Of a stretch of 13,458 bases of DNA, positions 7,629 through 13,458 are shown in pieces. Under the pieces are notes generated by a model, which saw only the letters and a program-made list of their open reading frames with translations, had not been told where the DNA came from and searched no databases. The position numbers were made by a program, and so were the translations under genes. Within the stretch, counting starts at the first letter, position 1. Each line of letters starts with the position of its first letter. Source of the stretch: Bacteroides sp. CAG:443. Lineage in GTDB: Bacteria > Bacteroidota > Bacteroidia > Bacteroidales > Bacteroidaceae. Location of the stretch: positions 1 to 13,458 of the forward strand of contig FR887803.1 in assembly GCA_000432735.1 (NCBI GenBank), given 5' to 3'.

Positions 7629-7821
7629 TAAAGAAAGCTTACTATCTTTCAATGAGATTCGGACTGATATATCACCAGTGGAAGCATAAGAATACCACAT
7701 TGACAAGACTTGCCAGAATCCATCAATGTAAAAATAAAGAGTTCCGTTCACTATTCAGAGGAGTAAGAGATAAGGCCTTCTTTTTGTTCAGGCTGGCTAA
7801 AATTTATGCCTAATCAACGAA
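7629..7821 (+). pseudogene. Transposase remnant, copy B (internally deleted tandem copy)
   Basis: Second, shorter copy of 7313-7628, starting eight bases after the copy A stop. It aligns to copy A with scattered substitutions. It lacks 122 bases (equivalent to 7402-7523) with a GA microhomology at the joint, plus one further base near 7742. The total loss of 123 keeps a frame open from ATG 7613 to TAA 7811-7813 (66 residues), ending in the same FFLFRLAKIYA. This is almost certainly not a functional protein. The bases just after (CAGGTTTTTACGTTGA, 7828-7843) look like an IS terminal end. Confidence 0.75.
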
Positions 7822-7874
7822 TTCCTCAGGTTTTTACGTTGAGCCCTTGTTATGCTATGTTTATGCCAATAAAA

Positions 7875-7911
7875 AGAAATCCCTCATAAGCAATTAACTT
7901 ACAAGGGATAT
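7875..7911 (-). terminator. Terminator of the minus-strand tRNA-Leu
   Basis: ATCCCT (7879-7884) pairs with AGGGAT (7904-7909). The stem continues after a 2-base internal loop with TAAG/CTTA. On the minus strand it is followed by a T-rich run (complement of 7870-7877). It lies 14 bases past the tRNA 3' end. Confidence 0.6.
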
Positions 7912-7924
7912 AACTATTGATTCG

Positions 7925-8004
7925 TACTCGAAGCGGGACTTGAACCCGCACAGCCGCAATGGCCAAGGGATTTTAAGTCCCTCGCACAATTCCACCATTC
8001 GAGC
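7925..8004 (-). tRNA. tRNA-Leu (anticodon TAA) with shortened D-arm
   Basis: On the minus strand a class II tRNA is clear. Acceptor GCTCGAA pairs with TTCGAGT (one G-T pair), with discriminator A. Anticodon stem AGGGA/TCCCT encloses loop CTTAAAA (anticodon TAA). The long variable arm is GGCC-ATTGC-GGCT, and the T-arm is GCGGG-TTCAAGT-CCCGC. The stretch between acceptor and anticodon stems is only TGGTGGAATTGTGCG, 15 bases. Leu tRNAs normally have about 20 here, with GGTAGACACG or similar. One conserved D-loop G and the 3' strand of the D stem appear deleted. The rest is perfect and a terminator follows, so it is either a recently damaged gene or an unusual one. It may also be a tRNA copy left by an integrated element. 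Confidence 0.7.
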
Positions 8005-8480
8005 AGCCTTTTATCCTATTATTATGCTATAAAACAGCCACTTATATTACCTCATCTATATTAAAAACATTGTAATAAGAATGTCTGGTTTAACTCATAG
8101 TTTAACTCCGGCAATGAAACCAAGATATTTGACAATAAATTAATAATCTCTTTGCAGTCTTGCCCTGCATCACAAAGTTACTCAATATAGCTTTCCTATG
8201 CAATGAATTACTCTTATAGTTAAGGCTATTCCAGTAACTTTTTTCTCTATTGAATGATATTGTATTTGACTGTATTATATGAGTTTCTCTATTACTCAAA
8301 ATCATTCATAAATTGTATATCTAAGCTATTGTCAAGTAGTGGTGTCAAATTATTTAATGGGTATATCAGATTATTATTTCTTTAAAATCCACCTGTGAGA
8401 AATAGCTATATTTCATTTTGAGTATTCAAGGCATATCTGTATAATCGTATAAGTTAATATATAATGTTATGTGCTAGAAC
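8005..8480. other. Non-coding AT-rich stretch between tRNA-Leu and the lipoprotein unit
   Basis: I find no convincing gene. A minus-strand frame at 8061-8177 (39 codons without an ATG) reads like protein (SNILVSLPELNYELN) and may be a gene fragment. TTTAACTC occurs twice within about 20 bases near 8090-8107. Nothing else stands out. Confidence 0.4.
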
Positions 8481-8526
8481 TGAAAAAGCCAACTTATCCG
8501 AGTAACTGGGTAGGTTGGCTTTTGTT
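8481..8526 (-). terminator. Terminator of the lipoprotein unit (shared ~45-nt element, copy 1)
   Basis: A 16-bp stem (8484-8499 with 8508-8523, some G-T pairs) starts with AAAAGCCAAC and has an 8-base loop. T runs flank it on both strands, so it can act in both directions. It begins 18 bases after the lipoprotein stop on the minus strand. A near copy lies at 11577-11621. Confidence 0.85.
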
Positions 8527-8540
8527 TTTATATAGCATTG

Positions 8541-10310
8541 TTATATAGAACTAATAGCGCATGATAATTCAATCAGTGTGTTTCCTAAATATTTCTCAGA
8601 AATAGCTTCTGAACTGTATTCGTCTATTTCTTTTATCCATGCTTGGTGTGCTGTAATCCATTTATTGATTTTGGAAGAAAGTTCAGATATGTCTTTTTTT
8701 GTTGTCTTTAATAGTTCTGCATAATCGTTTCCGTTTTCTTCTTCATATATGCTTTCCTTTAATTTTATCAGGAAACAATTTACAGGTAATTCTTTAACGC
8801 ATTCCACATAGATACCTTGATTATCCCAAGTTTCAAAGTCATTTTTCAGTATGCTTTTATCTCTTCTATATAAAGTTATATGTGACTCCAATATCTTAAG
8901 CATCCCAGCAGATGAAGCAGAACTGGTGCAAGAACCACCCCAATATTTTAAGTAAGTGCAATCTGCGTAGGCTTTTGATAGTAATTCCTCTAATTCATAC
9001 CATGCCGTAATCTCATCCTTCAACAACTTTCTTTGTTGTTCTGTCTTACATATATCGAACAGTTGAGCATATTCATTAAATTGCTGGAATATCAGACGAG
9101 TATATTCTACTCCATTTCTTACATTCATTCCCATTGTAGAATCATCCGAGTCTAGTTCCCATAATTTACGACTTGCTTCAATCACAGTATCAGCCTTAGC
9201 ATACTCTGATATGGTATCTGTTCCCAGTTTTTTCGCATTATAATATTTACACAACCTCTTACGGTATTCATTCATCCACTTTAAATCGTTCTCAAAAGAA
9301 AGAGAAGATAAAGAATCAGTGTAAACATATTGATAGAGAGGACTTATCAGTGCAACAAGTTCTCGGTTAATTTTTAAGATTGTATCAGCTGTCCAGAATT
9401 CAAGGCTTTCAACATTTGCGCATTCTTCTTCCATCATCAACTCTGCAATCTGTCTGAACACAGTTCCAGCCATTAGTCCACCGCTTGCAGGTTTATCTTT
9501 CTTGTTGATGGACACAATTATGCTGTATTGAGGATTATCGGCAGGAAAATAACCACAGAACTCAACTGCGTATTCGCCATTTGGAAGTTGTATTGTTCCC
9601 GTTGCTCCAGCTATTTTTACTTTATCAGACATGGCTGGTTTAGCCAATCCATCCGTTACTGTATATTCCAGTGCTCGCTTAATATTATTGACAGCTGCTT
9701 TATCACCAATAGTACCTTGTGCTATGGCATTATAAAAAGTCAGATTCTGCAAAGGAGTAGTGAACACTCCATATCCCGAAGGATTATAGACAAGACTGGT
9801 ATCTTTCACTTGATAGCCATACTTTGTAAGTGCTTTTGCAAAAGCCTGTGCATCCTTAAATGTATGCTTGGCAGTTTTATAGTTGGCAATATTTGAAGAA
9901 AGTCCGAATCCTTGTTGTATGGTAATCTTTCCATATCCTCCCCTGTACCAATTATGGTCGAGTAGGGTATCTTTACCTATAATTAAAGTACCATTACCTA
10001 CGTCTACAGTATCAGAAAGCTGAATAGTCTTTGTTTCCAGTGCTGCCAACAGTGAAGCGGTACGTATCAAGCCAGATTCTTGTGGCTTTAGTTCTGTACC
10101 AGCAGAGGCTTTTATTTCTCCTGTCTGCACTTCCATTACAATGACTTGTCCAGCTGTTGCGTCAAGCTCGGACAGTCTGTTTTGTAAGATAGAATCTACC
10201 TTCATTTGTAGGGTGCTGTCGATAGTCGAAATACGACTTACACTGTTATTTCTAATATTGCAAGATGCAAGCGGTATAATTATTGATATAAGAATAAGAG
10301 TTTTTTTCAT
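8541..10310 (-). CDS. Lipoprotein with a degenerate penicillin-binding transpeptidase-like domain and unknown C-terminal half
   Basis: 589 residues. A signal peptide with lipobox LASC (lipidated C17) predicts anchoring to the cell envelope. Residues about 50-295 follow the PBP2/FtsI transpeptidase fold: GQVIVMEVQTGEIKA at 54-68, GLSSNIA with an intact SxN motif (138-140), GYGVFTTPLQ at 179-188, and AGATGTIQ (234-241). Two catalytic motifs are lost. The SxxK site aligns to GLIR (80-83), without Ser or Lys, and KTG reads ATG (236-238). It should therefore not form acyl-enzymes with peptides or beta-lactams. Residues about 296-589 are helix-rich and unrecognised; the end (WITAHQAWIKEI) faintly resembles the AQxxW region of LprI-like lysozyme-inhibitor proteins. 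The full-size PBPs' membrane anchor and dimerisation domain are missing. It follows the 190-aa gene by 64 bases, probably one operon. A role in peptidoglycan sensing or as a decoy is inference. Confidence 0.75.
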   Translation of the reverse strand: MKKTLILISIIIPLASCNIRNNSVSRISTIDSTLQMKVDSILQNRLSELDATAGQVIVMEVQTGEIKASAGTELKPQESGLIRTASLLAALETKTIQLSDTVDVGNGTLIIGKDTLLDHNWYRGGYGKITIQQGFGLSSNIANYKTAKHTFKDAQAFAKALTKYGYQVKDTSLVYNPSGYGVFTTPLQNLTFYNAIAQGTIGDKAAVNNIKRALEYTVTDGLAKPAMSDKVKIAGATGTIQLPNGEYAVEFCGYFPADNPQYSIIVSINKKDKPASGGLMAGTVFRQIAELMMEEECANVESLEFWTADTILKINRELVALISPLYQYVYTDSLSSLSFENDLKWMNEYRKRLCKYYNAKKLGTDTISEYAKADTVIEASRKLWELDSDDSTMGMNVRNGVEYTRLIFQQFNEYAQLFDICKTEQQRKLLKDEITAWYELEELLSKAYADCTYLKYWGGSCTSSASSAGMLKILESHITLYRRDKSILKNDFETWDNQGIYVECVKELPVNCFLIKLKESIYEEENGNDYAELLKTTKKDISELSSKINKWITAHQAWIKEIDEYSSEAISEKYLGNTLIELSCAISSI

Positions 10311-10374
10311 AACTCTACAGACTAAAATTTTCTAAAGATCATTAGCAGTTGTTTATTTATATTCTTTTACAGAA

Positions 10375-10947
10375 TCAATCCTCCCAATAATGTTCTGTCA
10401 TTTTTTGATAAAAGTTTTCTGATAAGTTAGTGAAGGATTTTTGTCTTTCTTTTTCTGAATAATAAGGGAAATATATAATCACTTCATCAACTTGTGTACG
10501 AACCCAGTATGTATGTATTTTAGAAAAGAATGATGAATCATATTCTAAGTCATTTTCCCATAACATATCTCCTAAATAGGAAAGTTTTAGGTATTGTTTT
10601 GTTAAAACTTCTTTTATCCAAGAACAGGGATGATCATATGCGTTAAATTTCTCGAATGAAACCTTCCTTTCATAGAATTCATGATTAGTACCACATTGAT
10701 TTAAAATTGAATTCTCTATATATTGATTTCCTATAGGTATAAAAGCATATGTTTTTTCTTGATAACCATTATTGTTCCAATTAAAAAACTCTCCTGGTGT
10801 GAGGCAAATAATTGGAGATAAAGAATGCTTCTGTAAAATCAAAGCATAGTCATATAAATTTTCTCTTTTTTCATTTATAGTATTAATTACATTAGCATAT
10901 AAAGCAAGTGCACAATCAAATGCTTCTTTTCTTGAAATATTTTCCAT
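10375..10947 (-). CDS. Unrecognised 190-residue protein
   Basis: I do not recognise the family. The product has no signal peptide or membrane helix, so it is probably cytoplasmic. It is rich in aromatic residues (Y, F, W), with charged helices at both ends (SRKEAFDCALALYANVIN near the start, SENFYQKMTEHYWED at the end). A central segment with LTPGEFFNW (49-57) and YAFIPIG (67-73) suggests alternating strands. It starts at ATG 10947 after an AT-rich leader and is followed after 64 bases by the pseudo-PBP lipoprotein on the same strand, suggesting co-transcription. Small, orphan, AT-rich genes of this type in Bacteroides islands are often immunity or accessory proteins, but nothing here proves that. 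Confidence 0.7.
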   Translation of the reverse strand: MENISRKEAFDCALALYANVINTINEKRENLYDYALILQKHSLSPIICLTPGEFFNWNNNGYQEKTYAFIPIGNQYIENSILNQCGTNHEFYERKVSFEKFNAYDHPCSWIKEVLTKQYLKLSYLGDMLWENDLEYDSSFFSKIHTYWVRTQVDEVIIYFPYYSEKERQKSFTNLSENFYQKMTEHYWED

Positions 10948-11079
10948 ATAATAAAAATTATGTGTGTAAATTGGTTTCTAGAAAGCTATTAGAAATAAGG
11001 CATGGTGCCTATATCTATATAGTCTTTTTTACTAACATTACTAATGTTTAATTGCTAAAAATTCTAGTATTCGTTAATT
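10948..11079. other. Upstream region of the 190-aa/lipoprotein unit
   Basis: AT-rich and without a gene. A short palindrome, AGGCA-TGG-TGCCT (10998-11010), lies about 50 bases upstream of ATG 10947 on the minus strand and could be an operator. The nearest -7-like sequence is TAGCTTTC (minus strand, 10981-10988), one base off consensus. Confidence 0.3.
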
Positions 11080-11232
11080 TTAATTTAGCCCAGCAATTAA
11101 GAGTATTACCCAAATTATCACAATAGCCCAATCCCCTAAACCTCCTCTTGACAACATGGTTAGAGGCCACAAAAAATCCCAATTGCTGATGAAGCACATA
11201 AAAGCATAAATAATGCAAGCAAGTATTAGCAT
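11080..11232 (-). CDS. Tiny two-helix membrane ORF (50 aa), possibly the tail of a decayed gene
   Basis: ATG 11232 to TAA 11080-11082 encodes 50 residues: a hydrophobic stretch (MLILACIIYAFMCFI), a polar hinge (SRGGLGDW), and a second hydrophobic stretch (AIVIIWVILLIAGL). The pattern is typical of a double-pass membrane peptide. Immediately upstream, other minus-strand frames read TFLLLTAFFGELGKYNN and GFPYTGWGLLRALRRPN before stops. The ORF may therefore be the last piece of a larger frameshifted membrane protein (about 11080-11410). No family is recognised and no clear ribosome binding site is present. Confidence 0.4.
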   Translation of the reverse strand: MLILACIIYAFMCFISNWDFLWPLTMLSRGGLGDWAIVIIWVILLIAGLN

Positions 11233-11576
11233 AATTAATAATTATTGTACTTTCCCAATTCCCCGAAGAAAGCTGTTAATAATAAAAAGGTGTGGGAATT
11301 ATATTGGTCTTATCCTTAGATTAGGTCTTCGCAAGGCTCTTAATAGACCCCATCCGGTATATGGGAACCCTATAGGAATAAGGCTAAATATCGTTGTGTG
11401 GGTACCATTTTAGATTCAAGTTCAGAAGTTTAATCTAAGAAGATATTTCAATAACACCTTTCGTTAATTATGGCCTTCCAGTATTCAAAACTAAATAACT
11501 GAATTTGTAGAAAAGCTAACAAAATATTTTGAATTATAATGGTTTTGTAACAAATAAATTTTATTTAAAGGAAACT

Positions 11577-11621
11577 TGAAAAAGTCAACCTGTCATATGA
11601 TTGGGTAGGTTGGCTTTTGTT
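11577..11621 (-). terminator. Terminator of the YD-protein operon (shared element, copy 2)
   Basis: AAAAGTCAACCT (11580-11591) pairs with AGGTTGGCTTTT (11607-11618) in a 12-bp stem with one G-T pair; the loop contains the palindrome TCATATGA. It is followed by T-rich sequence on the + strand and preceded by an A run that gives Ts on the minus strand. It starts about 60 bases after the YD-gene stop and shares a 20-base identical arm with 8507-8526. Confidence 0.8.
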
Positions 11622-11681
11622 CTTTATATCAGAATCTATCCTGAATTTGTAGCCTTCATTAGAATTATTTGTACCTACAAT

Positions 11682-12518
11682 TTATTTATATGTAATAAAA
11701 TATTTTCGGAGTATGTCATTATTTGCCTTATAACCCGAGATATAAGCTCGACGCTCAATGCAATTATTATGAGAATCATATTTAATGTCATATTTGTAAA
11801 TGGTCAAATTTCCATTATCATAGTCTTTCATTAGAACTATATCGCCTAAATCGTTATATTCATATTCCCATTGACATATCGTTCGATTGTCTTTACCTTC
11901 TAAATCTTTTAGTTGAAGTTTATATCGTATTTGCGTGTCTTGATAGTTTAGATTGTTATGTGAGTCATAACGATTTATTATCAATTGCTCTTTATAGTTT
12001 TGATTTTCATGATAAAATTGAGTTATTTCATTTATGCAATTCCCACAATTATCATACTTACGACTTTTAATGTAATCCAACATGCCATTATAGTAATGTT
12101 TTTCTAATGTTAATTTATCAATTTCATTATAAGTAAGTTCATATTGGCTACAATTCAAATTTGATATACCAGTGATAGTTCTCCTATGGTAATAGGATTT
12201 ATAATAGAAGATATCATGCAATCTATTTTTTTTAATTTCAATAGTATTTTCTAAAGTTCTTGTTGTCGCGTCGTATTCTTCTATATTCTCTTTGCAACTT
12301 CCATCTGGGAAATAAGTGACTTTTCCGAGTTGTCTTTTACTCTTGTTTATGTTTTCAAAAGAAATAAGATTTCCATTCATATAATCTTCCTTACTTCTCA
12401 TTATCAGATTTTCGATTTCAACTATTTTAGATGCGAATAATCCTCTTTTTTCTTTTTTTATGAAATATAATTCCTCAATTACAGAGATTATATTAGTGCG
12501 ATTTTTCAATTCTATCAT
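11682..12518 (-). CDS. YD-repeat-like protein (278 aa)
   Basis: Third gene of the minus-strand operon. After a charged helical N-terminus (about 1-60), the protein becomes a series of beta-rich repeats with tyrosine-aspartate corners: KYDNCGN (154-160), RYDSHNN (183-189), YEYNDLGD (218-225) and KYDSHNN (246-252), spaced about 28-35 residues. Weaker ones, such as EEYDATT, lie near 80. This is the style of RHS/YD repeats that build shells and spirals, but the protein is far too short to be an RHS toxin shell and has no signal peptide. It starts by ATGA overlap with the 141-aa gene, so translation is coupled. The terminator element follows. Related short YD-like proteins in Bacteroidetes lack a known function; an immunity or binding-partner role is inference. 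Strongly AT-rich. Confidence 0.65.
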   Translation of the reverse strand: MIELKNRTNIISVIEELYFIKKEKRGLFASKIVEIENLIMRSKEDYMNGNLISFENINKSKRQLGKVTYFPDGSCKENIEEYDATTRTLENTIEIKKNRLHDIFYYKSYYHRRTITGISNLNCSQYELTYNEIDKLTLEKHYYNGMLDYIKSRKYDNCGNCINEITQFYHENQNYKEQLIINRYDSHNNLNYQDTQIRYKLQLKDLEGKDNRTICQWEYEYNDLGDIVLMKDYDNGNLTIYKYDIKYDSHNNCIERRAYISGYKANNDILRKYFITYK

Positions 12519-12940
12519 ATCTTATCTTCATTACTTAACATGAAACCATTGAGCCCTGTATATTGTTTTAGTGCATATCTGGCCTCTACTTCTATTGATT
12601 TGCCTTTTACAATTAAAGTATCAAAGCCGAGTGACATTAGTTGTCGAACAAAGGATTTGTTTGTTAATATGTATTGGGCGATATTTCTTAATTCAGATGA
12701 TTTGAGATTTGCATCATTTTCTATGGTGATTTTAAAACCACTCCGAAAAAAGAATGTACTCATTTCATGGGCAAAATTTGGTTCACCTTGTGAAATAGAT
12801 ACTTTACAAAAATATTCTAATTCTCCAGAATAATAATAGTCTTTAAAGGCCTGATTCATTGACGTAATTATTCTTGTTCGCTCGAATGAACCACTTAGCA
12901 AAGAATCTAATAAATTTTTAAAAAAATCAATAATCTTCAT
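12515..12940 (-). CDS. Unrecognised 141-residue protein of the J-domain/YD operon
   Basis: No family recognised. The N-terminus MKIIDFFKNLLDSLLSG is amphipathic and could lie on a membrane or bind a partner; there is no cleavable signal peptide. The central part (VSISQGEPNFAHEMSTFFFRSGFKITIENDANLKSSELRNIAQYILTNK, given as positions about 47-95 in shorter pieces: VSISQGEPNFAHE, then FKITIEND) mixes strands and helices, and the C-terminal half has FDTLIVKGKSIEVEARYAL. It begins inside the end of the 87-aa gene (14-base overlap) and its stop overlaps the YD gene start (ATGA). The three products are therefore made together and may form a complex. Base composition matches its neighbours. Confidence 0.65.
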   Translation of the reverse strand: MKIIDFFKNLLDSLLSGSFERTRIITSMNQAFKDYYYSGELEYFCKVSISQGEPNFAHEMSTFFFRSGFKITIENDANLKSSELRNIAQYILTNKSFVRQLMSLGFDTLIVKGKSIEVEARYALKQYTGLNGFMLSNEDKI

Positions 12941-13190
12941 TGCGCTTTATTAATTTAGTGTGAATTTCTTTTTCTATTTTAATTAATTCTGCATAATTAA
13001 ATTTATTGGCATTAAGTCTGTTAGTTAATTCCTGAGCTATTTCTTTTTGCGTAGGATTTTTATCAGGATGTGCTGACTTAATTAATTTTTTATATAAACT
13101 TTTAGATTTAGCAATGCTATCAACGATATTTAGTGCCTCTTTTTTTGTACATTTCTTTCTTGCAAATAGGACTTTTAATATATTGAACAT
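12927..13190 (-). CDS. Small J-domain-like protein with HPD motif (87 aa)
   Basis: First gene of the operon. The segment LYKKLIKSAHPDKNPTQKE (32-50) matches the J-domain helix II, the HPD loop (41-43) and the start of helix III; helix III continues through about 60 and is followed by another helix to 80. J domains stimulate Hsp70 (DnaK) ATPase through HPD. There is no Gly/Phe or zinc region, so this is a minimal type III-like J protein that would direct DnaK to a specific client, plausibly one of the two downstream products (inference). The N-terminal 18 residues are basic and hydrophobic (FNILKVLFARKKCTKK). A 7-bp inverted repeat lies 48 bases upstream. Confidence 0.7.
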   Translation of the reverse strand: MFNILKVLFARKKCTKKEALNIVDSIAKSKSLYKKLIKSAHPDKNPTQKEIAQELTNRLNANKFNYAELIKIEKEIHTKLIKRNEDY

Positions 13191-13236
13191 GATAACACAT
13201 TTTAATGTAAAAAGCAGAACAATTTATTGCAAATAA

Positions 13237-13458
13237 TTATCGATAAGATATCGATTGAATTATTGTAGAATATCTATATTCTAAACCAATCATATTACAG
13301 CATAGAATAATTCCTTTTTTGATAAGCCAAAAGAATTGAGTGCCAAGTAATTTGTTAAAGATATTAAGAATGAAAGTCGAAACGATTATCCAAATTATAG
13401 TAAACATTGTGATATTAATTCTTGAGTTCAACTTATAAATGCAACTTTTTGGGTGCGG
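13237..13458 (-). CDS. Partial small membrane ORF running off the right edge
   Basis: A minus-strand frame without stops runs from the window edge to TAA 13237-13239 (73 codons visible). Inside it, a TTG (13431) or ATG (13407) could start a shorter protein. Two hydrophobic segments (MFTIIWIIVSTFILNIF and FFWLIKKGIILCCNMIGL) suggest a membrane protein or the C-terminal end of a larger one cut by the window. No family is recognised. It lies upstream of and on the same strand as the J-domain operon, 46 bases away, and may be its first gene. Confidence 0.35.
   Translation of the reverse strand, partial: PHPKSCIYKLNSRINITMFTIIWIIVSTFILNIFNKLLGTQFFWLIKKGIILCCNMIGLEYRYSTIIQSISYR
13239..13255 (-). 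promoter_or_regulatory. 7-bp perfect inverted repeat upstream of the J-domain operon
   Basis: ATCGATA (13239-13245) and TATCGAT (13249-13255) are separated by AGA. The element lies 48 bases upstream of ATG 13190 on the minus strand and overlaps the last codons of the upstream ORF. The arm length and spacing suit a dimeric repressor operator; there is no T tail to suggest a terminator. Confidence 0.35.

Noticed and set aside
7264..7813. A working insertion sequence
   Set aside because: The transposase is frameshifted and lacks its N-terminal half; no matching left inverted repeat was found.
8102..8305. Minus-strand 67-codon ORF
   Set aside because: Low-complexity composition, no start signal, and a different overlapping frame looks more protein-like.
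9528..9896. Plus-strand 122-codon ORF inside the lipoprotein gene
   Set aside because: Antisense shadow of the PBP-like coding sequence; Cys/Ile-rich composition with no recognisable motif.
11213..11413. Plus-strand 66-codon ORF
   Set aside because: The minus strand in the same interval reads as membrane-protein pieces; the plus frame has no motif or ribosome site.
11601..11834. Plus-strand 77-codon ORF
   Set aside because: It starts inside the terminator stem and is antisense to the YD-gene 3' end.
12540..12833. Plus-strand 97-codon ORF
   Set aside because: Antisense to the 141-aa gene, which has overlapping, coupled neighbours.
1..13458. CRISPR array or plasmid-type origin
   Set aside because: No regularly spaced repeats and no iteron-like cluster seen on either strand.

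Overview
The window looks like a Bacteroides/Phocaeicola-type chromosome (Bacteroidales). The clues are AT-rich start regions with few Shine-Dalgarno sequences, candidate TAnnTTTG -7 elements, a serine-type sulfatase, a TPR sensor kinase paired with a NarL-type regulator, and a Bacteroidetes ISAon1-like transposase remnant. The species assignment is inference.

Left part (1-6955), ordinary chromosomal genes on the + strand: tRNA-Asn with its terminator, a CorA-type Mg2+ transporter, a D-2-hydroxyacid dehydrogenase with a strong terminator, and an exported S1 sulfatase with another strong terminator. A two-component pair follows. Its kinase gene is broken inside the catalytic region by a 40-bp near-perfect tandem duplication. 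Removing one copy restores a single 625-residue kinase that overlaps the intact response regulator by ATGA.

Middle part (6956-8540), a scar. A 17-nt imperfect inverted repeat built from the 8-mer CCCTTCAC follows the regulator. Next come two tandem, decayed copies of the 3' part of an ISAon1/ISL3-like transposase. Then comes a minus-strand tRNA-Leu(TAA) whose D-arm is about 5 nt too short, and some non-coding sequence.

Right part (8541-13458), visibly more AT-rich and entirely minus-strand. It holds two transcription units, each ending in nearly the same ~45-nt terminator element. Unit 1 is an unrecognised 190-aa protein followed by a 589-aa lipoprotein with a penicillin-binding-protein-like fold region whose SxxK and KTG motifs have lost their catalytic residues. 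Unit 2 is an overlapping three-gene operon: an 87-aa J-domain-like protein with HPD, a 141-aa orphan, and a 278-aa YD-repeat-like protein. Between them lies a stretch with a tiny two-helix membrane ORF and what look like decayed membrane-protein fragments. An open membrane-type reading frame runs off the right edge.

The best candidates for something undescribed are the J-domain/orphan/YD operon and the pseudo-PBP lipoprotein with its 190-aa partner. The clearest sequence-level discovery is the frame-breaking, potentially reversible duplication in the kinase.
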